DNA of 5,414 bases. Origin: Acidiferrobacterales bacterium (GTDB lineage Bacteria; Pseudomonadota; Gammaproteobacteria; Acidiferrobacterales; Sulfurifustaceae). A program made the translations under genes and the position numbers. Shown piece by piece: positions 1-5,231 of the stretch (positions within the stretch are counted from its first letter, which is position 1; each line of letters starts with the position of its first letter). The notes beneath the pieces were generated by a model, which did not search any database, had not been told where the DNA came from, and saw only the letters and a program-made list of their open reading frames with translations. The DNA lies in NCBI GenBank assembly GCA_919902095.1, contig CAKKQL010000159.1, positions 1 through 5,414 of the forward strand. The letters are read 5' to 3'.

Positions 1-506
1 GCATGATCGGCACGCTGCGCCAGCGCCTGCCCGACCACGGCTACACCACGCTGTCCATCCAGATGCCGATCCTGGCGGTGGATGCCAAGCCCGAGGCCTA
101 CACCGAACATTTTCCCGAGGCGGTGGAGCGCCTGCAACTCGCGGTCGCCTACCTGAAGCGCAAGGGTTACAAGCGCATCGCCCTCGTATCCCACAGCCTA
201 GGCTCGCGCATGAGCCATGGCTACATGGTCCGCAACCCAACCGAGGTCAGCGCCTGGGCCGCGCTCGGCACCGGCACCGGCCCCGGCCCCGTCATCACCT
301 ACGACGGCATCAGGGCGCCGGTGCTCGATCTCTACGGCGCCAACGAACTGCCGCGCGTCCTCGAGGGCGCGGCCAAACGCAAGGCCTCGCTCATGGGCAA
401 GGCGTTATCGAAACAGGTGGTGATCCCAGACACCGATCACTTTTTCGCCAACCACGAAGATGCGATGGTCAAGGCGGTGAAGGATTTTCTGGATAGCGTG
501 AAATAA
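1..506 (+). CDS. Alpha/beta-hydrolase family protein, C-terminal part (5' end outside window)
   Basis: The frame is open from the window edge. The first ATG (position 3) is probably internal, because the readable 167 residues begin in mid-domain, without the N-terminal strand and oxyanion-loop region of an alpha/beta hydrolase. The nucleophile elbow is seen as Ser-His-Ser-Leu-Gly (residues 63-67 counted from that ATG), with Ser65 the likely nucleophile after a hydrophobic strand (RIALV). A late Asp-Thr-Asp-His-Phe-Phe (143-148) offers His146 as catalytic base. The segment ending in Asp109 (APVLDLYG) is the usual place for the acid strand. The first elbow residue is Ser rather than Gly. Related proteobacterial proteins are annotated only as hydrolases (DUF3530-like); the substrate is unknown. 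The TAA lies 1 nt before the next ATG, so it is probably cotranscribed with the efflux genes downstream. The fold call is solid; the family name is recalled, not searched. Confidence 0.75.
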   Translation, partial: MIGTLRQRLPDHGYTTLSIQMPILAVDAKPEAYTEHFPEAVERLQLAVAYLKRKGYKRIALVSHSLGSRMSHGYMVRNPTEVSAWAALGTGTGPGPVITYDGIRAPVLDLYGANELPRVLEGAAKRKASLMGKALSKQVVIPDTDHFFANHEDAMVKAVKDFLDSVK

Positions 507-507
507 C

Positions 508-1071
508 ATGTCATCGCGGGCTCAAAATCAAATGTTGAAAATGATCTTTGTCATCGGCGCGTTATTGGCAATTGCCGTCAATCATGTCGCCTCGGCGGCG
601 CAACCGGCTTCTTATGCCGGGCAGGAGCAGCGTGAAATCAAGGCGCTTTCACCCGAGGAGATCAGGGACTACCTGGCGGGCAAGGGCATGGGCCTGGCCA
701 AAGCCGCGGAGCTGAACCGTTACCCGGGCCCGGCGCATGTGTTGGAGCTGGCCGAGAAGCTCCGGCTCGATGCGGAACAGCGGGCCCGCAGTGAGGCGAT
801 TTTCAGCGCCATGCAGGCGGACGCCGTGCGCCAGGGAAGGTTGCTGGTGGAAAAGGAGCGCGAATTGGACCGCTTGTTTGCCGGGGGCGGCGTCACGAGC
901 GAGGACCTACGGGCGGCGCTCGAGCAAATTGGGTGTTTGCAGGCCGAGATACGCCGGATCCATCTCCAGGTCCACATCGAACAACGGAAAATTATCACGG
1001 AGCAACAAATCGCTCGGTACGAGGAGCTTCGGGGGTACGCGTCCCATGCCGGTCGAGCGCATCAGCACTGA
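508..1071 (+). CDS. Exported small helical protein, Spy/CpxP-like (metal-sensor/chaperone type)
   Basis: This 187-residue protein has a Sec-type signal peptide: a hydrophobic core at about residues 12-23 and an Ala-Ser-Ala site near residue 30. The mature part is almost wholly helical and charged. It carries a Leu-Ser-Pro-Glu-Glu stretch (about 47-51), then Tyr-Pro-Gly-Pro-x-His-Val-Leu-Glu-Leu (72-81) and a late Ile-Thr-Glu-Gln-Gln-Ile-x-x-Tyr (163-171). The last resembles the 'LTxxQ' signatures of periplasmic Spy/CpxP/CnrX-type proteins, which act as chaperones or as sensors of metal or envelope stress. The C-terminus is His-rich (SHAGRAHQH) and there is one Cys at 143. The ATG 1 nt after the previous stop was chosen for likely translational coupling. 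No good Shine-Dalgarno is visible, and ATG codons at 532 or 541 would still leave a signal peptide. It sits directly before efflux genes, which fits a stress or metal role. Family assignment is by pattern only. Confidence 0.7.
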   Translation: MSSRAQNQMLKMIFVIGALLAIAVNHVASAAQPASYAGQEQREIKALSPEEIRDYLAGKGMGLAKAAELNRYPGPAHVLELAEKLRLDAEQRARSEAIFSAMQADAVRQGRLLVEKERELDRLFAGGGVTSEDLRAALEQIGCLQAEIRRIHLQVHIEQRKIITEQQIARYEELRGYASHAGRAHQH

Positions 1072-2386
1072 GCGTTCGCGCAGGCGCGGCGCGGTTTGGG
1101 GACAAGCCGCCGCCACGCTGTTGTTCAGCGCGATTTGCGTCGCCACCGTGGCTCAGACGACCACGCCGCTGCCGAGCCCGCTCACGCTCGGACAAGCGCT
1201 GGCGCTCGCCGACGAGACGCATCCCGACTTGGACGTAGCGCGCGCGGATATCGAGCGTGCCCGCGGCCGTCTGCTGGAGCAGGAGGCGCGCCAGGGCGCG
1301 CGTGCCTATCTCGACCTTATGCCGGAGCGGGTCAATCCCTCGATGGGCGGAGGCGGGGTGAACGACAGCCGCGCGCGCATCCTGCTCTCCAAGCAGCTTA
1401 CCGATTTCGGCCGCACGCGCGCGCTCGAGTCCTCGGCCCAGGACGAGATAAGCGGGCGCGAACAGGCGTTTCTCGATGCGCGCCAGCGCCGGCGACTGGA
1501 CATCATGGCGCGCTTTTTCGACGTGTTGCTCGCCGATCTGCGGTTTGCCGCGGATAACGAAGAAATGGCGCAGCGCTATGTCACCTACGACAAGGTGCGC
1601 GAACGCCACTCGCTCGGGCAGGTATCCGACGTCGAACTGCTCGAATCCGAAAACCGCTACCGTGAGGCGCTGATCGTGCGCACCGAAAGCCTGAAGCGGC
1701 AATCGGCGTCGCGCCTGCAGCTCGCCGTGGCGCTTAACCGTCCGAGTGAGCTCCCCGGCGAGCTGGTGCACGCGGAATTGACCGGCCTTGACCGCGAGCT
1801 GCCCGACTACCGGGCACTGTACGAGCAGGCGCGCACGACTAACCCGGTCGTTGCCGCCCTGCGCAAGGACAGTGAGGCGGCACGCGCGGCGCTTGAGGCC
1901 GAGCGCGGGCGTTCGCGGCCGACCCTGAACGCCGAAGTCGAGGCGGCCGACTACGAACGCCCGCTGTCGGGCCGCAGCAATTTCCGTGTCGGCCTGAACT
2001 TGCGGGTGCCGCTGTATCAGGGCGGCGAGGTGGACGCCGCAGTCACGCGCGCCGCCGCCGAACAGGCCGCGCGCGAGGCGCGCCTGCGCCAGGCGGAACA
2101 TGAGCTGCAACGGGCCGCGCTCAATGCCGTGCAGGATCTGGAAACGCTCAAGATCCGGCGCGAGGCCGCCCGACAACGGCTCGCGTACCGCGGGCTGTAT
2201 CTCGACCGCGCCCGCGCGATCTATGAGATGGAAGTGCAAACGACACTCGGCGACGCCATGACGCGTCTGGCCGATGCCCAGTGGGAGGCCGCGCGCGCGG
2301 ATTTCGAGACGGCGCTCGCCTGGGCGCGCCTCGATGCCCTGACCGGAAAACTCATCGATGTCCCTTCGCAGGAGAGCAAGCCATGA
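1046..2386 (+). CDS. TolC-family outer-membrane efflux channel protein
   Basis: The 446-residue product has an Arg-rich n-region and a hydrophobic signal segment (about 15-36), so it is exported. Two repeated outer-membrane-efflux halves can be seen. The first opens with Leu-Thr-Leu-Gly-Gln-Ala-Leu (46-52) and carries Thr-Asp-Phe-Gly-Arg-Thr (119-124). The second has Val-Pro-Leu-Tyr-Gln-Gly-Gly (331-337). Each strand pair is followed by long Ala/Arg/Glu-rich helices, including Leu-Gly-Gln-Val-Ser-Asp-Val (190-196), as expected for the periplasmic tunnel. Length is normal for the family, whose trimers form the exit duct of RND, MFS or ABC efflux and type I secretion systems. The frame is open from 737, but ATG 1046 is chosen because the signal peptide follows it. 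It overlaps the preceding gene by 26 nt, with a weak G-rich ribosome site at 1031-1036. Its TGA overlaps the adaptor's ATG. The exported substrate cannot be deduced. Confidence 0.9.
   Translation: MPVERISTERSRRRGAVWGQAAATLLFSAICVATVAQTTTPLPSPLTLGQALALADETHPDLDVARADIERARGRLLEQEARQGARAYLDLMPERVNPSMGGGGVNDSRARILLSKQLTDFGRTRALESSAQDEISGREQAFLDARQRRRLDIMARFFDVLLADLRFAADNEEMAQRYVTYDKVRERHSLGQVSDVELLESENRYREALIVRTESLKRQSASRLQLAVALNRPSELPGELVHAELTGLDRELPDYRALYEQARTTNPVVAALRKDSEAARAALEAERGRSRPTLNAEVEAADYERPLSGRSNFRVGLNLRVPLYQGGEVDAAVTRAAAEQAAREARLRQAEHELQRAALNAVQDLETLKIRREAARQRLAYRGLYLDRARAIYEMEVQTTLGDAMTRLADAQWEAARADFETALAWARLDALTGKLIDVPSQESKP
2370..2374 (+). promoter_or_regulatory. Ribosome binding site of the adaptor gene
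   Basis: AGGAG lies 8 nt before ATG 2383, inside the last codons of the TolC-family gene. It fixes the adaptor start at 2383 rather than at the earlier in-frame position 2281. Confidence 0.75.
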
Positions 2387-3087
2387 AGCGCAGCCTGGTG
2401 TTCATGTTGTGGATCGCCGCCGGCCCGGCGATGGCGGCCGATGCCACCGTGCAATGGGCGCGGCGCATCGAGCTTGGGCTCGGCGTTTCGGGCGTGATCA
2501 AGACCGTGTCGGCCGAGGCCGGCGCGCGCGTTGCCAAGGGGCAGGTGCTGGTGGCGCTCGACGAGACGCCGTTCAAGGCGGCCTTTGACAAGGCGCGCAC
2601 CGAACGCGACGAGGCCGTGCGCGACTACAAGCAGGCCCGGGAACTTTACGACCGCACCGTGCTGGCGAAGGTCGAGCTTGAGAACGCGCAGAACAAATCG
2701 GTGCGCGCGCAGGCACGCTTCGAGGAGGCGAAATACCAGTTGGAGCGCAGTCGCATCGCCGCGCCGTTCGACGCCTGGGTGCTCGAGATGCGCGTGCAGG
2801 CCGGCCAGAGCGTGGTGAATGCGCTCGAATCGCGCCCGCTCGTGGTTGTGGCCGCGGCGGGCGAGTACCTCGCGCGGCTGCGGGTGCCGTCCGCCACCGT
2901 TGACCGCCTCAAGCTCGGCCAGTCCGTGAACGTTTCGGTTGGCGGCAAGAGTTATGCCGGCCGCATCCATGCGCTCGCGCTCGAGGCGGCCGGTGGCAAG
3001 AGCGACGGTCAGCACGACGTAGCGGTACTGTTCCAGGCACCGGAAATGCTGCGTCCCGGGCGCGCCGCGGTGGTAGAGTTGCCGTAA
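2383..3087 (+). CDS. Short HlyD/RND-type periplasmic adaptor (membrane fusion protein)
   Basis: The protein has 234 residues. A signal peptide (1-18, ending Ala-Met-Ala) is followed by the first lipoyl half-motif (about 34-62: Gly-Val-Ser-Gly-Val-Ile ... Gly-Ala-Arg-Val-Ala-Lys-Gly-Gln-Val-Leu). Next come a helical hairpin (about 63-121) and the second lipoyl half (Ala-Ala-Pro-Phe-Asp-Ala-Trp-Val-Leu, 126-134, then Gln-Ala-Gly-Gln-Ser-Val). A beta-barrel-like end closes with Leu-Arg-Pro-Gly-Arg-Ala (223-228). Such adaptors bridge an inner-membrane transporter to a TolC channel. It is shorter than the usual 350-400 residues: the barrel is compact and the membrane-proximal domain seems reduced or missing. 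No lipobox Cys is visible. ATGA overlap with the TolC stop and a good ribosome site show coupled expression. No transporter gene follows, so the partner pump is unknown. The family call is firm; pump class is not. Confidence 0.87.
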   Translation: MKRSLVFMLWIAAGPAMAADATVQWARRIELGLGVSGVIKTVSAEAGARVAKGQVLVALDETPFKAAFDKARTERDEAVRDYKQARELYDRTVLAKVELENAQNKSVRAQARFEEAKYQLERSRIAAPFDAWVLEMRVQAGQSVVNALESRPLVVVAAAGEYLARLRVPSATVDRLKLGQSVNVSVGGKSYAGRIHALALEAAGGKSDGQHDVAVLFQAPEMLRPGRAAVVELP

Positions 3088-3102
3088 CGGTCGCCGTTGT
3101 CC

Positions 3103-3124
3103 CGGCGGCGAAAATCTGCCGCCG
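3103..3124 (+). terminator. Possible weak terminator hairpin after the efflux operon
   Basis: A 7-bp perfect GC stem (3103-3109 pairing with 3118-3124) with an 8-nt loop lies 15 nt after the adaptor stop. It is followed by TTATCCCC rather than a T run, so it is at best a weak intrinsic terminator or an RNA 3'-end structure. Confidence 0.3.
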
Positions 3125-3292
3125 TTATCCCCCGAATGCCTGATTTCCGGTACCGCCCGGTGCTGTCGCCCGTTCGCGCCCCTGCCTGTCAACCGGTTCC
3201 GGTCGCGGGCGTTATGTCACTTATTGTCGTGCGAGAAGGTGTACTGCCCGGCATGCCAGCCGTACCGACTCCATCCACATAACGCACTGATT

Positions 3293-3298
3293 AAGGAG
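3293..3298 (+). promoter_or_regulatory. Strong ribosome binding site of the first heptad-repeat gene
   Basis: AAGGAG stands 6 nt before ATG 3305. The same hexamer at the same distance precedes the paralog at 4256. I could not place a convincing promoter in the 217-bp gap 3088-3304 upstream. Confidence 0.8.
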
Positions 3299-3304
3299 TG
3301 AACC

Positions 3305-3913
3305 ATGTATACCAAAACTCTGGTTGTATTGGGCGCGGTGGCGGTCATGACCGCCCAGGCTTTTGCTTTTGCGGCGGACGATGCGCGTCCCGACCGGCAG
3401 GAGGTCCGGAACGACACACGCGATATCCACGGGGACCGGCGCGAGATCCGGCAGGACTTGAAGGAAATCGGCGCTGACCGCCGCGAGCTGGCCCGGGATG
3501 TTCACGAGCGCAACCAGGATCGCCGCGAGCTGCGCGAAGCCGTCCGTACGGGCGACAAGGAAGCCATCAAGCGCGAACATGCGGAACTGAAGCACGACAA
3601 CGCCGAAATCCGCAAGGACAGACACGAGCTCGTAAAAGACCGCCACGAACTGCACCGCGACCAGCGCGAATTCCGGCACGACAAGCAGGAGCGCCGGCAC
3701 GATGCGCGCGAAACGCACCACGACCGTCGGGACATGCACCGTGACCGTGTGGAACGCCGGCACGATGCCCACGGGCAAGGCCGCAACATGCGCCAGGCGC
3801 GTGGCGATCATGGGCGCCATCCACAGGGGCAGCCTGCCTCGGCTGGGCATCGCCCGCAGGGACAGCGTCCGGGAACGGCCCGTGCGGGACACGGCGGCGG
3901 TCGCCGCGGCTAG
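3305..3913 (+). CDS. Exported histidine-rich heptad-repeat protein, unknown function (paralog 1)
   Basis: I do not recognise a named family. The 202-residue product starts with a clear signal peptide (hydrophobic 5-22, cleavage near Ala-Phe-Ala-Ala at 21-24). The mature chain is extremely charged and built of heptads Asp-Arg-x-Glu-(Ile/Leu)-x-x. Residues 30-78 hold seven in register. A linker at 79-97 contains Arg-Thr-Gly-Asp-Lys. Residues 98-153 hold eight more. The tail (154-202) is rich in Gly, His, Arg, Gln and Pro and looks disordered. Only one hydrophobic residue per heptad predicts a long helix with one thin hydrophobic stripe: a weak coiled coil or single charged helix. There are 18 His, mostly after residue 90, which could bind metal (inference). 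A strong ribosome site supports real translation. The adjacent gene is a paralog. Efflux genes upstream suggest an envelope-stress context but prove nothing. Low-complexity composition makes distant database hits unreliable. Confidence 0.8.
   Translation: MYTKTLVVLGAVAVMTAQAFAFAADDARPDRQEVRNDTRDIHGDRREIRQDLKEIGADRRELARDVHERNQDRRELREAVRTGDKEAIKREHAELKHDNAEIRKDRHELVKDRHELHRDQREFRHDKQERRHDARETHHDRRDMHRDRVERRHDAHGQGRNMRQARGDHGRHPQGQPASAGHRPQGQRPGTARAGHGGGRRG
3392..3538 (+). repeat. Degenerate 21-bp tandem repeats, first block of paralog 1
   Basis: Seven consecutive 21-bp units each encode one heptad starting with Asp (residues 30-78). Units are recognisable in DNA by GAC/GAT at the start and a GAG/GAA codon in fourth place. 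They have diverged in third positions, so they are not recent exact copies. The sixth unit (from 3497) is the conserved Asp-Val-His-Glu-Arg-Asn-Gln. Confidence 0.75.
3596..3763 (+). repeat. Degenerate 21-bp tandem repeats, second block of paralog 1
   Basis: Eight consecutive 21-bp units encode residues 98-153, each beginning with Asp. The Arg or Lys positions seen in the paralog are often His here (CAC codons). Confidence 0.75.
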
Positions 3914-3947
3914 GGCGCCGGGCTCAGCCTTGGACAGTCCGGCGATA

Positions 3948-3975
3948 GGCCGGTCCGGCAACCCGCCGGCCGGCC
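3948..3975 (+). terminator. GC-rich hairpin, probable transcription end of paralog 1
   Basis: GGCCGG (3948-3953) pairs with CCGGCC (3970-3975), and CCGGC (3955-3959) pairs with GCCGG (3965-3969). This gives 11 bp with one bulged T at 3954 and a 5-nt loop. CTTCGGTTTC follows, so the T tract is poor. It lies 35 nt after the stop codon. It may be a weak intrinsic terminator or an RNA-protecting 3' stem. Confidence 0.45.
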
Positions 3976-4199
3976 CTTCGGTTTCAGACCTACGCGAATT
4001 GTCGCCTGCTGCAAATCCTGAAGCTTCATTGCGCCCTGTCACCGCCCGGTTCTTCCACAAGCACATGGATTCATATGCGGTTTCCATGCGTCCGCGGTCT
4101 GGCATGGCCCTTGCTGTTGTTTTCCCGCTGGCCATACCGGCCGCGTCAACGGAATCCGTGCCGGGGCGTTACTGTCCTTGGCGGGTTTGAAGAACCGGA

Positions 4200-4227
4200 T
4201 TGTCCGGGCCTGAGATTGAGACAGAAT
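4200..4227 (+). promoter_or_regulatory. Possible sigma70-type promoter of paralog 2
   Basis: TTGTCC (4200-4205) and CAGAAT (4222-4227) each match four of six consensus bases, with a 16-bp spacer. They would place a start about 20 nt before the coding region. The match is weak and rests on position as much as on sequence. Confidence 0.25.
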
Positions 4228-4243
4228 CGTGCATTCAAAATCA

Positions 4244-4249
4244 AAGGAG
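4244..4249 (+). promoter_or_regulatory. Strong ribosome binding site deciding the start of paralog 2
   Basis: AAGGAG lies 6 nt before ATG 4256. It rules out the earlier in-frame GTG at 4229, which would place this site inside the coding sequence. Confidence 0.8.
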
Positions 4250-4255
4250 CGAGTC

Positions 4256-4810
4256 ATGCGTAGAGCAGCGATTTTCCTGGGTGCAATGCTGGCGGCCGGC
4301 GCACCGCTGTGGGTTTATGCAGCGGACCCGGCGACGCCGGCGCGCCGGGAGGTGCGTGCGGACCGGCAGGAAATCCGCCGCGACACAAAGGAAATTCGCG
4401 ACGACCGTCGTGAGATCGGTCAGGACCGCAAGGAGGTCCGCGACGACCAGCGCGAGATGCAAGGGGACAAGCGCGAGATGACGCGCGACGTTCACGAGCG
4501 CAACCAGATCAAGCGTCAGTACGAGGAGGCCAGGCGCCGCGGTGACAAGGCCGAAATGGCGCGTCTCGATCAGGCGCTCAAGGAAAAGCGCGCGGAAATC
4601 CGCAAGGACCGCGAGGAGATCAAGGGCGACAAGCGCGAGTTGGCGAAAGACCGTCAGGAACTGCGGCGCGATGAGCGCGAATCGCACCGCGACAAGCGCG
4701 AACGGCGCGAGGATGTACGTGATCTGAATCGCGATAAACGTGAGGCGCGCCGCGAGCATCGCGACGCCCGCCCTGGCCCCGGTACCGGTCGTCCCGGCCC
4801 CGCCCGCTGA
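4256..4810 (+). CDS. Exported heptad-repeat protein, unknown function (paralog 2)
   Basis: The 184-residue product has a signal peptide (Arg-Arg at 2-3, hydrophobic 4-20, Val-Tyr-Ala-Ala site near 22). Heptads of type Asp-Arg-x-Glu-(Ile/Leu/Met)-x-x follow. Six (36-77) precede Asp-Val-His-Glu-Arg-Asn-Gln (78-84). A linker (85-110) contains Arg-Arg-Gly-Asp-Lys-Ala-Glu. Eight more heptad units span 111-166, and the tail is short and Pro/Gly/Arg-rich. The layout matches the upstream gene. Both have 36 residues from the DVHERNQ segment to the shared Glu-Ile-Arg-Lys-Asp, while the first block is exactly one heptad longer here. It contains only 3 His, so any metal role proposed for the paralog would not carry over simply. 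One hydrophobic residue per heptad suggests a long charged helix in the periplasm. Its own ribosome site, a possible promoter and a terminator suggest a separate transcript. Function is unknown; paralogy is certain by eye. Confidence 0.82.
   Translation: MRRAAIFLGAMLAAGAPLWVYAADPATPARREVRADRQEIRRDTKEIRDDRREIGQDRKEVRDDQREMQGDKREMTRDVHERNQIKRQYEEARRRGDKAEMARLDQALKEKRAEIRKDREEIKGDKRELAKDRQELRRDERESHRDKRERREDVRDLNRDKREARREHRDARPGPGTGRPGPAR
4361..4507 (+). repeat. Degenerate 21-bp tandem repeats, first block of paralog 2
   Basis: Seven 21-bp units encode residues 36-84, ending in the conserved Asp-Val-His-Glu-Arg-Asn-Gln unit. The last 18 bases (4490-4507) are identical to 3500-3517 in paralog 1. 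Confidence 0.75.
4586..4753 (+). repeat. Degenerate 21-bp tandem repeats, second block of paralog 2
   Basis: Eight 21-bp units encode residues 111-166. The 15 bases 4595-4609 are identical to 3605-3619 in paralog 1, marking the equivalent first unit. Confidence 0.75.
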
Positions 4811-4845
4811 CGAACACGCCGGAGACTCCTCCCTCTGGCGGACCC

Positions 4846-4878
4846 CGGGCTAGCACTTTCCGGTGCCGGCCCGTTTTT
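4846..4878 (+). terminator. Intrinsic terminator after paralog 2
   Basis: CGGGC (4846-4850) pairs with GCCCG (4869-4873), and GCAC (4853-4856) pairs with GTGC (4863-4866). Between them are one T-G wobble and one A-C mismatch, and the loop has 6 nt. A run of five T (4874-4878) follows at once. It lies 35 nt after the stop and separates this gene from acyP. Confidence 0.75.
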
Positions 4879-4919
4879 GCACGTGGTTACCGGTTGCCGG
4901 CCTTTGCTAAGGTATCGGT

Positions 4920-5192
4920 ATGACCCAGTGTCGGCACTTCCGTGTTTCCGGGCACGTGCAGGGCGTGTTCTACCGCGCCGCGACGCAGGCGACCGCGCGC
5001 CGCTTGGGCCTTACCGGCTGGGTACGCAATCTTCCCGATGGCAACGTGGAACTCCTCGCCTGCGGCGAGACAGCGAAGCTTGAGGCGCTCGAACAGTGGT
5101 TGTGGCAGGGGCCGCCGCACGCGCAGGTGACACAGGTGACAGCAACCGACGCCGGCCATCATGCCTTCACCGACTTCACGATCAGTTACTGA
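4920..5192 (+). CDS. acyP: Acylphosphatase
   Basis: The 90-residue protein has the usual length of the family, which hydrolyses the carboxyl-phosphate bond of acyl phosphates (EC 3.6.1.7) in the cytoplasm. The signature Gly-His-Val-Gln-Gly-Val-Phe-Tyr-Arg spans residues 11-19 and includes the phosphate-binding catalytic Arg19. [12 protein letters not shown] spans 33-44 and includes the catalytic Asn37. Trp-Leu-x-x-Gly-Pro-Pro (60-66) and the aromatic C-terminal strand also fit. The ATG is preceded by AAGG at 4909-4912, 7 nt away, and no earlier start keeps the family length. It stands alone between a terminator and a T9 run, so it is probably monocistronic. I could not place its promoter with confidence. 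A perfect 9-bp tandem repeat (5124-5141) encodes Gln-Val-Thr twice without lengthening the protein. Confidence 0.95.
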   Translation: MTQCRHFRVSGHVQGVFYRAATQATARRLGLTGWVRNLPDGNVELLACGETAKLEALEQWLWQGPPHAQVTQVTATDAGHHAFTDFTISY

Positions 5193-5193
5193 C

Positions 5194-5225
5194 AACCGGG
5201 GCTAGTGGTGCGCGGGTTTTTTTTT
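5194..5225 (+). terminator. Possible terminator of acyP (T9 run with a weak stem)
   Basis: Nine T (5217-5225) follow a GC-rich stretch just after the acyP stop. The only stem I find is AACC (5194-5197) with GGTT (5215-5218), 4 bp around a long loop, so the hairpin half is poor. The run could instead serve as part of an AT-rich promoter (TTTAAT at 5223-5228) for what follows. Confidence 0.35.
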
Positions 5226-5231
5226 AATTCC

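Larger units (their letters stand above)
3914..4255. other. 342-bp spacer between the paralogs
   Basis: No convincing gene lies here. It holds a strong GC hairpin near its left end (3948-3975) and a possible promoter and ribosome site at its right end. A 41-codon frame (4065-4190) encodes a stretch resembling a signal peptide but lacks a ribosome site. Base composition is somewhat less extreme than in the flanking genes. I see no insertion-sequence ends, tRNA or repeat array. Confidence 0.6.

Noticed and set aside
995..2239. Long - strand open frame opposite the TolC-family gene
   Set aside because: The + strand product has clear family motifs and a signal peptide. Long antisense frames are expected in GC-rich coding DNA, and this one shows no recognisable domain.
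2221..3192. Long - strand open frame opposite the adaptor gene
   Set aside because: It is the antisense shadow of a well-supported adaptor, with composition dominated by Arg, Gly and His and no domain pattern.
3097..3282. 61-codon + strand frame upstream of paralog 1
   Set aside because: It begins at TTG without a ribosome site, is rich in Pro/Arg/Val without domain pattern, and overlaps a hairpin region. It is more likely a chance frame.
3221..4135. 304-codon - strand open frame with Val/Leu/Ala-rich repeats opposite paralog 1
   Set aside because: Its apparent heptads mirror the + strand 21-bp repeats (the complement of Asp/Glu codons reads as Val/Leu/Phe). The + strand gene has a signal peptide and strong ribosome site; this frame has neither.
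4065..4190. 41-codon frame with a signal-peptide-like stretch
   Set aside because: Not called as a gene because neither ATG (4065 or 4086) has a ribosome site and almost nothing follows the hydrophobic segment. It is kept as a low-interest observation only.
3392..4753. CRISPR-like or minisatellite interpretation of the regular repeats
   Set aside because: Units are contiguous 21-bp coding heptads that vary at many bases, with no unique spacers. They are explained by protein repeat structure.
4241..4759. 172-codon hydrophobic - strand frame opposite paralog 2
   Set aside because: Same mirror effect of the charged repeat. The regular Leu/Ala/Val spacing follows from the opposite strand and no start signals are visible.
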